From Crambe crambe (Eukaryota; Porifera; Demospongiae; Poecilosclerida; Crambeidae), in contig OZ004589.1 in the NCBI GenBank assembly GCA_963924555.1, forward strand, positions 2,666,001-2,730,000: 64,000 bases of DNA, given 5' to 3'. The notes below the pieces were generated by a model. That model had not been told where the DNA came from. It worked only from the letters and a program-made list of their open reading frames with translations, and searched no databases. Every line of letters begins with the position of its first letter. Positions within the stretch are counted from its first letter, which is position 1. Positions 24,045 through 34,827 of the stretch are shown here, piece by piece. A program made the translations under genes and the position numbers.

Positions 24045-24310
24045 ATGTCAGGCAGGCCAGACCTCGTCATAATCTCAGGCACTGAAATATCTATTCTGGA
24101 ATTAACCATCTATCATAATTCCCCAACCGGAATTAGCTGTTCAAAGTTCATTTTTCAAGCCCACGAACTAGGTATCCTACCTGGAACTCATCAACTCATC
24201 TATTTAACACATAACAGCTCTACTTATCTATCACTGTGTTTATTTTATCATCCCTGTTTGTCATTCCTTCCTTGCCAAGTTCACTCAACCACTACTTATA
24301 GTAAATGAGT
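24045..24310 (+). pseudogene. Retroelement C-terminal fragment, copy A
   Basis: Short frame with RPDLVIISGTEISILELT, a motif resembling the region downstream of reverse transcriptase in non-LTR retroelements. Compared with the copy at 36572, about 165 bp coding the next motif are missing. Lies 300 bp upstream of the GPCR start. Confidence 0.5.
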
Positions 24311-24596
24311 TAATAATACACTTGTGTCTGAGATTTTTATCTATCAAATTTTTTATACTCATATTACTCTCATCTATTTAGCTATCTTCTATCTTTTAAT
24401 AGAAATTTTTTACGCGAGCGCGAGTAAAGTGCTATAATTAGAGAGTAAAATTAAAATTGTGCACCGCAATTGATCGAGTCTGGTCTGCGAAACTAATACT
24501 AGCTATAGCTAGAATTCAGTGACTCAGTACTCTGTCCTGGAATCAAAAGTAGCTAGCTAGGCTGTATCTAAGCAGCTAGCTTGTAGTAGCTATAAT

Positions 24597-25814
24597 ATGG
24601 ATTTGGATAATAATTCTCTTGGAGTGTGTAATGATCCTAGCGTGAACAGCACTGATGAAGTCAGATGGAAACTTGATGAAGACTTTAGAGCTGGTGGGAT
24701 TGTTTTGAGTGTATTCTTCTCCATCCTCCTGGTGGTTGGTCTGCCATGGAACATAATGGTAGTGATAACTATAATCAAGGAAAAACTCTATGTGCAACCA
24801 ACAATCGTTCTGCTGCTGAGCTTGGCAATAGCCGACATACTTGAGCTATTAATGTTACCTTTCTCTATCATCATAGGAGGGGCAGGTGAATATATTTTTG
24901 GAACAAACGACCACACAAGGTGTCAAGTGTGCAAAGTTTTACTTTTATTGACTGGCATTTTCTTGATGGAGACCCTCTGTACAATCACTGCAATGTCAGT
25001 TGATCGATTAATTTATATCCGCAAACCACTCCAGTATGAACGGCTTGTCAATGCAAGATGGATGTTTTTCATAGTCCTAATCATATGGATCCTTTCTATA
25101 ATCCACTCGTCCATTAAATTTGCGGTATTTAGAATTCCTATCTTCCATCCACTTTTCTTGTTATGTGACTGGACGATAATTAGATATTCACCACAATTCT
25201 ATTTTAACCTCATCTACCACCTACTTATTCTCAGTGTCCCACTAACCATTATAATCATTTGTAACATGTGGGTAGTGTGCATAGTACAAAAGAACATCAG
25301 AAAAATATACAAAGTTCGCAAGTCATTGACAGTTGAAACTGACATAAAGACCCATCAGGAAAAAAGGAGGAAAAAAATGATGTCAAAATATCATCAGAAG
25401 CAGCTGCATCTAGTGCGTGTATTTGGTGGACTCCTATGTTCCAATATAGTATCGTGGCTACCATACATCATACTTATCTTTCTCAGTTTAGGTCGTATTG
25501 AAGATAATATATCTATCTCTCGATATACGTCGTTTTGCAATGCCATCCTTCTATCTCAAGTAGTAATTCATCCCATTTTGGAGACCACCATGATCAGGGA
25601 TGTTCGACTTCCCATGCTAGAAATGATTCAGTGTCGCTGCTTTAAAAAGCATATGAAGTCACTTGAAAACGATGCTAAAGTTTCGATCCCTTCTTCTTTC
25701 TGTGATTTTTGGCAAGTGTGTGCAGCAGCCGTAATGCCTACTCCTAACAATAGTATCAATGTTCACGGCCAGAGCCAGGAAGAAGTTCCAGATGATAAGG
25801 ATACAAAAGTGTAG
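24597..25814 (+). CDS. Rhodopsin-like G protein-coupled receptor
   Basis: Intronless gene of 405 residues. The N-terminus has glycosylation sites (NNS, NST) and seven hydrophobic segments follow. Class A landmarks: GLPWN in TM1, LSLAIAD in TM2, a TM3 Cys (RCQVCK) pairing with LLCDWT in loop 2, DRL in place of DRY near residue 136, SWLP in TM6. TM7 ends HPILETTM rather than NPxxY, so the usual activation switch is altered. Intracellular loop 3 is very basic (HQEKRRKKMMSKYHQK). Ligand and G-protein partner cannot be inferred. A degraded paralogue lies at 32489-33672. TTTTACGCGAGCGCGAGTAA near 24408 is shared with the paralogous upstream block at about 37118 and may be promoter sequence. Confidence 0.9.
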   Translation: MDLDNNSLGVCNDPSVNSTDEVRWKLDEDFRAGGIVLSVFFSILLVVGLPWNIMVVITIIKEKLYVQPTIVLLLSLAIADILELLMLPFSIIIGGAGEYIFGTNDHTRCQVCKVLLLLTGIFLMETLCTITAMSVDRLIYIRKPLQYERLVNARWMFFIVLIIWILSIIHSSIKFAVFRIPIFHPLFLLCDWTIIRYSPQFYFNLIYHLLILSVPLTIIIICNMWVVCIVQKNIRKIYKVRKSLTVETDIKTHQEKRRKKMMSKYHQKQLHLVRVFGGLLCSNIVSWLPYIILIFLSLGRIEDNISISRYTSFCNAILLSQVVIHPILETTMIRDVRLPMLEMIQCRCFKKHMKSLENDAKVSIPSSFCDFWQVCAAAVMPTPNNSINVHGQSQEEVPDDKDTKV

Positions 25815-27597
25815 CTAGTGTTATTAGTGTCATTTGATCCACTTTCTGTTGCATTTCACCAATTTGGTCATGTTTGATGAGTAATTGTAACTAAAAATTC
25901 ATACAAATGTAATTATTATTCTTGCTGCCATGCATGAGGTAATTGAAGATCACACCAGCTGCTTGTAGCTACAAGGAAGATATCATTAATGTGTTTTGAC
26001 GGTTATGGCTCAATCTACGGAGAAGTAGCTATAGTAACTTCCACAGCAATTACACCAACAGTTTGTATTACATGTATAGTGACCCAAGCTAATCACATGA
26101 CTTCTGCAGATAAAAATAGCTGAATTCTGTAAACTGTAGTGTATGTTTTGAAGGAAATAATTATGTGAGGACATGGCATATGACTTCCACTCTTCTGTGG
26201 ATGAGGGCATTGTTAATCTGCTGATCTTGCCAGTGATATCATCCAGAGTGAGTTTCCACGTCATCCTTGATATTGAGGAACTGGCTTTTCAACCATGCAT
26301 GTAATGTTGCTATACTATAGCTAGATACTGATTGGTTAGATGATATTGACAAAGGGTGTTAAATTCTGCAGGGCCATATGCACATGCAACAAATATTAAT
26401 TGTGGGCACACTTGATGATTATTCATGGCTGTGTTCCCACCAGGAGCATTGATTTGGCTTAATTGTACTTGATGAACCATCATAAGAGCTAATACCAAAG
26501 CTATTGTGCAAATACTTCCATTATGGGATGCATGAACTTATATAATGAACCTCATGTCCATGTTGTGTGAAGATGTACTTTGTTTTCACCAGTTTTACTG
26601 ACAAGGGCATACTTACTATTAACTTCACACTGAATCTTGCATACTAAAATTAATTGCCTCTACTATATACTATGGGTGGAGGATGCATGCATTATAGCAA
26701 AAATTTCCCCACCCATTCAATCATGTAGTGGAGTAACCAGTGATAATGCAGAATTCTGCAGGCCATTGAAGTTGCTACTGGCTCCCTTCATTCATAATCA
26801 CAAGTAGGCATGCCTTGTAGCAGGAAAAAAAAAAAACTTCATTAAACAAGATAAGTTTCCTCTTGAGATATGAAAGCATGCCAATTGAAGCTATAATTAT
26901 ATGTACACATGTACGTACCTACATACATCTTTGGATACAAAGGCTTCATATTATGAATCTCAAGAGCTTTTCTAATGGAGTGGAGTCTGTCCATGAATTG
27001 ACAAAAATTAATTAATCAATGTCTAGACGAAATGGCAGGTACAATACATGGCAATTATAAAAGTGCAGTCAATAATATAACTAATAGAGTAAAATCCTAC
27101 TGATAAATGAAATTAAATTTTCTTTTTTCCTTCCCACATTTATTATGGTGAGAAATTACCTCTATACCACAAGCTATACTAGCATAAATAATTATACATG
27201 TCTGTACTAGGAGAATATGTAACTACAGGGCTACTTAGACAGCTACAGTTGAAGATATTCCTTATGCAAAATGTATCACATTATCATTGACACAGCACTT
27301 CTACATGTGTATTATATGGAGCTGGAATCGGAAGTATTTGGTACTGTTTTGACAACTGTAAAAACATAATTCAAGTATGCCACGCCCAGTCAAATTCTTC
27401 CCTTAGTTTTCAAGCACATGCAGTGTAGGAGTGAATTCTTGTCGTAGATAATACAAGTTCACACAGTAACATCAACAATAATCAAACGTTTCTGTTAGCA
27501 TTTGCATATTTAGTCCTCAATCCTTCATCACTTTCTTCATCTCTGTCATCTTTTTTTTTTTGTGTACATCCATTTTGTCTTCCTGTAGCAATAAATA

Positions 27598-27768
27598 TGT
27601 GAAAGTACCTGAGAAAAGGGATCTTATAGAGCAAAAATTAAAATTAAAAAAAAATCAAATTAATGCACCAATTTGTTCCTGAGTAGCTATGTAACTTGTA
27701 AATTTACAAGCCTTTACAGCTTTTTAATGTTTTGCCTGATAAGACCCCTTTTCTCAAGTACTATCACA
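27598..27768. mobile_element. TGTGATAGT-family MITE, copy 2
   Basis: Begins TGTGAAAGTACCTGAGAAAA and ends TTTTCTCAAGTACTATCACA. Shares TTGTAAATTTACAAGCC with the other copies. Confidence 0.75.
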
Positions 27769-28139
27769 TGTACATACAAGGGAAAAACATTTCCGTGAAA
27801 TGAAAAAATGTAGAGATGACTATTGCTCAAAAAAGTCAAGGGTATGGGATCAATCTTTGTTCTGTATATCCAGCCAACAATCCCTGCATTATTATATAAT
27901 CTGAAGCTACCCTACCTATAATATTATGTAGGGATGCTAATGTAAGAAGAGCTATGTAAACTTGAGGCTGTTCCTGAATAGATGTGTGGCTTTTCCTCAA
28001 TAGATGCAAGTTTTTATTGCAGTCAATTTGCACTTTACATTTGGACAACCAACTTGCAATTCACTGTAGTAGTGTGAGTAAGTCCAAGACAATAGCAACT
28101 TAATTATTTTATGGAGAAATGACTCCATTGGTTCCACCC

Positions 28140-28442
28140 GTAGTTGCCAACTTCTGGAAATGGAATATAGGGATAGTGTATATGCGTCAGAGGCGTGCGC
28201 GAAAATTTTCTCGACCACACCCACTTTTTATTAAACAGGCCCATTTTGATTAAACAAAAACCACATGATGTGTGCTGAGCACATAGATATGGCTGAGCGC
28301 ACATAATAATGCTACAGCTGAAGTATTTACTACCATAATAAACTAGATGTAGCTCCATGTAGGACAAGTCATTGTCAAAGCACTATGTCGGGTGGGACCA
28401 GGACAAGAGCGTCCCGGCCAAATCGGGACAGTTGGCAACTAT
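28140..28442. mobile_element. MITE with TAGTTGCCAACT ends
   Basis: Terminal inverted repeats TAGTTGCCAACT and AGTTGGCAACTA. The paralogous locus at about 39303 reads GGTTCCACCTGCTGAACCAC without it. Flanking TCCACC on both sides suggests a 6-8 bp target duplication, compatible with hAT. Confidence 0.75.
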
Positions 28443-29069
28443 GTCCACCAGCTGAACCACTAGAATCTCCATTAGGAGTTGAAGTGGTTATTTCACAACT
28501 GGTTGCAGAAGGTCACGCTTTTTGAACAATTCAGTGAGTTCAGAGTTATTATACAGTAACAGTTCAACATCTCCCTCTATAATTGGTCAAGGTATAACTC
28601 AGAACACAGCCATAGCAGCATACATACCAAACACTTTCTCCACAAAAATAAATAGTATATAAAACTAAAAGAGCGAGGGTTACTAGCTTAGTAAGCCTAT
28701 ATATGCACTCAAGGGGCACTATAACCTCTAATTGACCAATCAGATTGCTATAATTATTCAGATCCAAGGGCTAGCTACCAAGCTTAGTAAACCTATTCAA
28801 AGGTCAATAAACTCTTAACAAAATTGGTTCAAAATTATTTTTCGTGTTAGTACTCCCTGTGATCTCTTTATAATGGACACTCCTTGTGTGGCTTCAATAT
28901 TATAGACTCTCTGAAATCATGTATTCATTATTCATGTGTTCATTTTTGGCTACTTTTTGCCTCCGGCACTGGAGTGCCGAGGAAAAGTGCTGAAGGTGAC
29001 TATGGTACATACATACGTCTTATTAGTAGCACTTGCAAATAGTTATACTCATGTGCATGACCTTGACCT

Positions 29070-30222
29070 TACAAGCCACATGTACAAGTAAGTAACAGCA
29101 GGCAGGGCAAGTTAACACTGTCTGAGAGCAAACAGTGAGACCAGAGTGTACAAACCTCATGACAGTCTGAACAGCTAGAGTAAGGCTCAAATAGCGAATA
29201 ACAGAAGCTACGAAGTGGAGTTAAGACTCTGAGCCTGTTGTGAGAAAGAGAAAAAGAGTCAAGCTGTAATATCAGGCATGTTATAACAGAAAGTAAGCAA
29301 GAAAACCAACATGAAAGCCATAAATAGCGAGAGCAGAGAGTACAAAGCTCAAAATCATCTAGCAAGAGAGCCTGCAAGAAAGCCCTTAAAGAGCAAGAAC
29401 AGAAGCTACAAAGCTGAAAGAGAGCCAAGCTGTAGCTATAGCTATGACCACCCATTTGGAACAGAAGCCGGGAACTGGTCTTTTTCTGGACGAAAGTATT
29501 TGAAAAGAGCCATAACAGTTGAGGTGTTGTCGTGTCAATCGCGTGGTTACGTCTAAGGTTCAAAAGTCAATTTAATGCTTATGCGTAGTGCACAAAGAAT
29601 AAATTTCATGGACTCAGAAAGACCGCGAAAACCAATATTACTGAAATCCCAGGGTGGGTGAACCATTGCCAAGGCCCCCCCCCCCCCACCTCCCTTTCTG
29701 AAAGAAACCCTGGGAACTGTTCCGTTCCGTTTCGTAGAAATCCACACTGTTAATTCCTTCACTTTTTAAGAGAGACATAACTCACCAGATCACATCCCTA
29801 TCAAAAGAGTCAGGGTTGACCTGAATTTGTGAGACAGTAGCTGGCCATCAAGGATATTCTCTGTTAATGTTTTTCACAGTTGTCTGAGAGATTCCTGTAG
29901 CTGCAGGCCTGAGCTGTTCTTTCAACTACATTGGTCCTTTTGATGGTTGACCTGCACATTCTTTCCTTCTCAAAGAACAGTCTATTATTTTTTGAGTTAA
30001 CCTATAAAACTCTTTTCCCAGGTTGCTTTGCCACGTTATGCAGCTCTTGGGGCTCCTTGGGAGTTTTTGATTTCTTTTTCCCTCTACCATTCTATAGCTT
30101 CACATGGCTTGGCTTAATTGAATCAACAACGCCTTGCGTAAGCTAATCTACCACAATACTTCCTGGGTCAAGGTGCATGAAGACTTTGTAGTTCCTTTAT
30201 TGCAAGTGTTGGTGTTGTAGCT
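29070..30222. promoter_or_regulatory. TRIM-NHL upstream region
   Basis: 5' flank of the TRIM-NHL gene. 29100-29420 is purine-rich with degenerate repeats of the type AGAAGCTACAAAGCTGAAAG. A poly-C run lies near 29676. A CTATAAAAC TATA-like site lies at about 30002. The 164-residue Leu/Cys-rich minus frame (29069-29563) is the complement of the purine-rich repeats and is not called. Confidence 0.4.
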
Positions 30223-32337
30223 ATGGCTGAAAATACCATAAAAAAACTGGAAGATCAGCTCAACTGTGCCATCTGCCTGGACACCTATACTGACCCTAAG
30301 CTACTCCAATGCTTCCATATCTACTGCAGAAAGTGTCTTGTGAAACTTGTGGTCCGAGACCAGCAGGGACAACTCTCCCTTACTTGCCCATCCTGTCGTC
30401 AGGCCACACCTGTTCCAGCTAATGGAGTAACAGGTCTCCAGTCAGCCTTTCAAGTCACCCCCCTCCTAGAGATCTTGGAAGATCACAAGAAGGCTAAAGA
30501 TACCGCAGATAGTAAAGAGGTGGTGAAAAGTGACGTGGCACACCCTATAACAAAGAATATTGCCAACTGCTTTGAACATAAAGACAAAGAGCGAGAGCTT
30601 TACTGTGAGACATGTGAGGACCTGATCTGTTATGAATGTGCCATTAAAGGAGGGAAGCATCACACTCATGATCACTATGTATTGGACAAAGCATTTGAGA
30701 GGTACAAGGGTGAGATTGCACCATCACTCGAGCCAATGGAGAGGAAATTGGTGGCTGTCAAAGAAGCACTTGCGCAGTTGGACAAGTGTTGTGGGGAAAT
30801 ATCTGTCCAACGAGAGGCTATTGATGCCAACATACACAGCACCTTCGGACGACTCCATGAAGTCCTGGACATCAGGAAGACAGAGCTTATCAGTCAATTG
30901 GATCAAATCACTCAGAGAAAGTTGAAAGAACTTGCAGTCCACAGGGACCAGATCGAAACCATCCAGGCCCAGCTGAGCAGCTGTCTGGACTTCATTAAGG
31001 AGAGCCTAAAGACAGACAATCAGGGGGAAGTGCTGATGATTAAGACAAACATAGTGAAGCAAGTGAAGGAACTGACTACACCTTTACAACCTGACGTAAA
31101 TGAGCCTATCGCTGAAGCAGACTTGAAATTTATAGCCCCTCAAGACATGACTAACAAGTGCCAAGATTATGGACAAGTATTCTCATCTGGATCTCCTGAT
31201 CCATTGAAATTCCAAGCCACAGGTAAAGGTTTGGAAGAAGCAGAGGTTGGGGAGAAGTCTACTGCTGTCATTCAAGCTTTTGATTATGGGGGGGAGCCAT
31301 TAATGAAGTCAATTGATTCGTTTCAGTGCGAGTTCATGTCTGAGATGACTGGTGTCACCGAGAGAGGCAATTTTGAATACAAAGGACTCAATGAATATGA
31401 AATCAGCTACCAGCCCACCATCAAGGGGAAACACCAGCTGAGCATTAAAGTTGCAGATGACCATATCCAGGGGAGTCCATTCATTGTAGTTGCAAAGCTG
31501 CCCCTTGAGAAGCTTGGCACTCCAATACTAACCATAAGTGGAGTGGATACACCAATAGGAGTGGCACTCAACCAGAGGGGAGAGGTGGTGGTAGCAGAAA
31601 GTGGTAAACATCGTATCTCCATTTTTAGTCCCAGTGGGGAGAGAATTCGATCAGTTGATACACGTACCATACGTACGACACCGTTTCAAACGCCCTGGGG
31701 TGTGGCAGTGGATGGTGAAGGTAATATTCTGGTGGCAGATTCTGACAATAATTGCATTCGGAAGTTCACTGAGAATGGTGACTGTCTCACAATAGTTGGC
31801 ACATTTGGTAAAAGATCTCTGCAGTTCTCTGAACCTCGTTTCATTGGACCTCGTTTCATTGGATTTAATACGATCAATCATAAAGTGTACGTTGCAGATA
31901 GTGGTAATCATCGTATCCAGATTCTGAACTCTGACCTCACTTTCCACAGTGCCTTTGGGAAGGAAGGTTGTGGCAAGGGACAGTTTGATGGTGTGCGTGG
32001 TATAGGCTTTGATAGCACTGGGAACGTTTATGTTGCTGATTATAATAACCATCGCATCCAAGTCTTCACAGCTGGTGGACGTTTCTTAAGGATGTTTGGG
32101 AAGCAGGGTGATGGTAGGGGGCAACTGAATTCTCCTATATACATTGCTATTGATGCTAATGATTTTGTGTATGTCAGTAAAGGTTGCCCTAATTATCACA
32201 TCTCTGTGTTCACCTGTGAGGGTCAGTTCGTAACATCATTTGGTCAAGACGGGAGTTTACCATGTGGGATAGTAGTAGACAGCAATGGATTGGTGTATGT
32301 GTGTGATCTACGTAATAATCGTATCCAACTATTTTAA
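30223..32337 (+). CDS. TRIM-NHL protein (RING, B-box, coiled coil, filamin, NHL)
   Basis: Intronless, 704 residues, start [19 protein letters not shown]3HC4 at about 15-60 (CAIC, CFHIYCRKC, CPSC); B-box 2 at about 110-150 ([22 protein letters not shown]); coiled coil about 155-280; filamin-type Ig domain about 330-425 (ending IQGSPFIV); then six NHL repeats with VADSDNNCIRKF and VADYNNHRIQVF cores forming a beta-propeller. Members of this family are E3 ubiquitin ligases or RNA-binding translational repressors. A 15-bp tandem duplication gives FIGPRFIG in NHL 3. The last NHL linker is shortened (FGQDGSLPCG), lacking the G-x-G-Q-F turn that the pseudogene copy still has. It could therefore be slightly altered but remains fully open. 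Confidence 0.93.
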   Translation: MAENTIKKLEDQLNCAICLDTYTDPKLLQCFHIYCRKCLVKLVVRDQQGQLSLTCPSCRQATPVPANGVTGLQSAFQVTPLLEILEDHKKAKDTADSKEVVKSDVAHPITKNIANCFEHKDKERELYCETCEDLICYECAIKGGKHHTHDHYVLDKAFERYKGEIAPSLEPMERKLVAVKEALAQLDKCCGEISVQREAIDANIHSTFGRLHEVLDIRKTELISQLDQITQRKLKELAVHRDQIETIQAQLSSCLDFIKESLKTDNQGEVLMIKTNIVKQVKELTTPLQPDVNEPIAEADLKFIAPQDMTNKCQDYGQVFSSGSPDPLKFQATGKGLEEAEVGEKSTAVIQAFDYGGEPLMKSIDSFQCEFMSEMTGVTERGNFEYKGLNEYEISYQPTIKGKHQLSIKVADDHIQGSPFIVVAKLPLEKLGTPILTISGVDTPIGVALNQRGEVVVAESGKHRISIFSPSGERIRSVDTRTIRTTPFQTPWGVAVDGEGNILVADSDNNCIRKFTENGDCLTIVGTFGKRSLQFSEPRFIGPRFIGFNTINHKVYVADSGNHRIQILNSDLTFHSAFGKEGCGKGQFDGVRGIGFDSTGNVYVADYNNHRIQVFTAGGRFLRMFGKQGDGRGQLNSPIYIAIDANDFVYVSKGCPNYHISVFTCEGQFVTSFGQDGSLPCGIVVDSNGLVYVCDLRNNRIQLF

Positions 32338-32488
32338 ATGAAATCGTTATAATAATATTATTGTGTACTTTGTACAAACTTTATTTTTCATAATATTATT
32401 TGTCATGCTTGTTTGTGGTTCCCACTGTAAAAACGAAAGTCTGTACTGCACACTAAATTGTCCCAATACACACACCAAAAACTTCTGG

Positions 32489-33672
32489 AAACTTGATGAA
32501 GACTTTAGAGCTGGTGGGATTGTTTTGAGTGTATTCTTCTCCATCCTCCTGGTGGTTGGTCTGCCATGGAACATAATGGTTAGTCTTGCGGGCCAGACCA
32601 CTTTGCGAAAAAAAAAACAAAAAACATTCTGCGAAAAAAAAGCGGTCTGGCCTGCAAGACTACATAATGGTAGTGATAACTATTATCAAGGAAAAACTCT
32701 ATGTGCAACCAACAATCGTTCTGCTGCTGAGCTTGGCACAATAGCTGGCATATACTGGAGCTATTAATCTTACCTTTCTCTATCATCATAGGAGGGGCAG
32801 GTGAATATATTTTTGGAGCAAACGACCACACAGGGTGTCAAACGTGTAAAGTTATTGAGTGGCATTTTCCTGATGCAAACCCTCTGTACAATCACTGTAA
32901 TGTCAGTCGATTGATTAATTTATATCCACAAACCTCTCCAGTATGAAAGGCTTGTCAATGCAAGATGGATGTTTTTCATAGCCCTAATCATTATGAATCC
33001 TTTCTATAATCCACTCGTGCATTGAATTTGCCGTATTTCTAATTCCTACCTTCCATCCTTTTATATTGTTCTGTGACTGGACATATTCGTCACAATTCTA
33101 TTTACCACCTACTTATTCTCAGTGTCCCACTAACCATTATAATCATTTGTAACGTGTGGGTAGTGTGCATATCAGAAAAATATACAAAGTTCGAAAGTCA
33201 TTTACAGTTGAAGCTGACACAAAGGCCCATAGGAAAAAATGAGTGAAAAAATGATGTCAAGATATCATCAGAAGCAGCTGCATCTAGTGCGTGTATTTGG
33301 TGGACTCCTATGTTCCAATAATAGTATCGTGGCTACCATACATCATACTTGTCTTTCTTGGTTTAGGTGATATATCTATCTCTTGATATACGTCATTTTG
33401 CAATGCCATCCTTCTATCTCAAGTAGTAATTCATCCCATTTTGGAGACCACCATGATCAGAGATGTTCGACTTTGCAATGATTCAGTGTCACTTCTTTAA
33501 AAAGCATATGAAGTCACTTAACTTGAGTGAAAACGTTGATGCTAAAGTTTCGATCCCTTCTTCTTTCTGTGATTATTGGCAACAGCCGTAATGCCTACTC
33601 GTAACAATAGTATCAATGTTCACGGCCCGAGCCAGGAAGAAGTTCCAGATGCTAAGGATACAAAAGTGTAGC
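32489..33672 (+). pseudogene. GPCR pseudogene
   Basis: About 90% similar by eye to the GPCR at 24597 from codon 24 (WKLDEDFRAGG) to its stop, including flanks. It lacks the first 23 codons; homology begins 152 bp after the TRIM-NHL stop. It has several small deletions and frameshifts in TM3 to TM7 and an 82-bp MITE in TM1. Confidence 0.9.
32581..32662. mobile_element. 82-bp MITE with 9-bp target duplication in GPCR pseudogene
   Basis: TIRs TAGTCTTGCGGGCCAGACC and its complement with one mismatch. Perfect 9-bp duplication CATAATGGT (32572-32580, 32663-32671). The intact GPCR holds the empty site ACATAATGGTAGTG at about 24751. Confidence 0.9.
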
Positions 33673-34457
33673 TAGTGTTATTAGCTATAATAGTGTCATT
33701 TGATCCACTTTCTGTTGCATTCCTCCAATTTGGTCATGTCTGATGAGTAATTGTAACTAAAAATTCATACAAACGTAATTATTATTATTCTTGCTGCCAT
33801 GCATGAGGTAATTGAAGATCACACTAGCTGCATGTAGCTACAAGGAGGATATGCATGGATCGTGAATGTGTTTTGATAGTTATGGTTCGCTCTATGGAGA
33901 AGTAGCTATAGTAACTTCCACAGCAACAGTTTGTGTTATAGTGACCCAAATTAATCACATGGCTTCTGCAAATAAAAATAGCTGAATTCTGTAAACTGTA
34001 GTGTATGTTTTGAAGGAAATATGTGAGGACATGGCATATGACTTCCACCCTTCTGTGGATGAGGGCATTGCTAAAATAATCTGCCGATCTTGCCAATTTA
34101 TCATCCAGAATGATTTTCCGTGTCACCCTGTCATGGTTTTGATAAAGGAACTTTAGACCTTTAGGAATTTCAGTGACATCACCCATGTAATGTAATAGGT
34201 ATATCTGATTGGTTAGATGATATTGACAAAAAGGTGTTTCTGCAGGGCCACATGCAACAAATATTTATTGTGGGTGTACAATTTACCACACTTGATAATT
34301 ATTTATGGACTGCATGTGTCAAGTTCCCACTAGGATTAAAATTGGTACATGCTATCAACTTCACACTGAATCTTGCATACTAAATTGCCTCTATGTACAT
34401 ATACTATGGGTGGAGGATGCATGCATTATAGCAAAAATTTCCCCACCCATTCAATTA

Positions 34458-34827
34458 GGCCACGTCAACTTAATTACTTGTTTATCATCCCCTCCCTCTC
34501 CTAATTTTTGCTCTTCTGGACTTTTAATTTTATTTCTACTGAGCATGTGCATGGTGTACTTTATTTGAAATTTAGGCATGATTTTCAGTGTAATTTCAGT
34601 TTTGGCAACTATTAAATTATGGTGTTTGTTATTCTTCAAATAAAGTGTGCAGCTACTACTTTTAACTTAGCTTTTTTTTGTGGAACTTCAGCTTTTTGTA
34701 TGTTTTCATAATAGCTTTTTAAATAATTGCCATGGAAACCAATAAAAAATAAAAATAAAACCCTCCCCCCCTCTCCTAATTTTTGAAGAAATTAGGATGA
34801 TAAACAAGTAATTAATTTGATGTGGCC
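34458..34827. mobile_element. PIF/Harbinger-like MITE (370 bp)
   Basis: TIRs of about 33 bp starting GGCCACGTCAACTTAATTAC, with the right end its complement apart from two mismatches. TTA lies on both sides (34455-34457, 34828-34830), the 3-bp TWA duplication typical of PIF/Harbinger. The paralogous position at about 26722 lacks it. Confidence 0.85.

Larger units (their letters stand above)
25815..29069. other. GPCR 3' flank and duplicated non-coding block
   Basis: No supported gene. Most of it is paralogous to 33673-40100: for instance CCATTGAAGTTGCTACTGGC at 26764 recurs at 34879, and the stretch with CATACCAAACACTTTCTCCA (28623) recurs at 39619. It contains a TGTGATAG-type MITE (27598-27768) and a TAGTTGCC-type insertion (28140-28442). 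At about 28955-28980, TACTTTTTGCCTCCGGCACT matches a piece of a PWP1 exon (44707-44730), marking a duplication breakpoint. Confidence 0.65.

Noticed and set aside
23720-24590. Additional exon of the GPCR
   Set aside because: The GPCR has a complete start with class A features; upstream sequence holds only retroelement scraps.
29069-29563. 164-residue minus-strand frame upstream of TRIM-NHL
   Set aside because: It is the complement of purine-rich degenerate repeats; Leu/Ser/Cys-rich low-complexity translation, no domain and no splice support.
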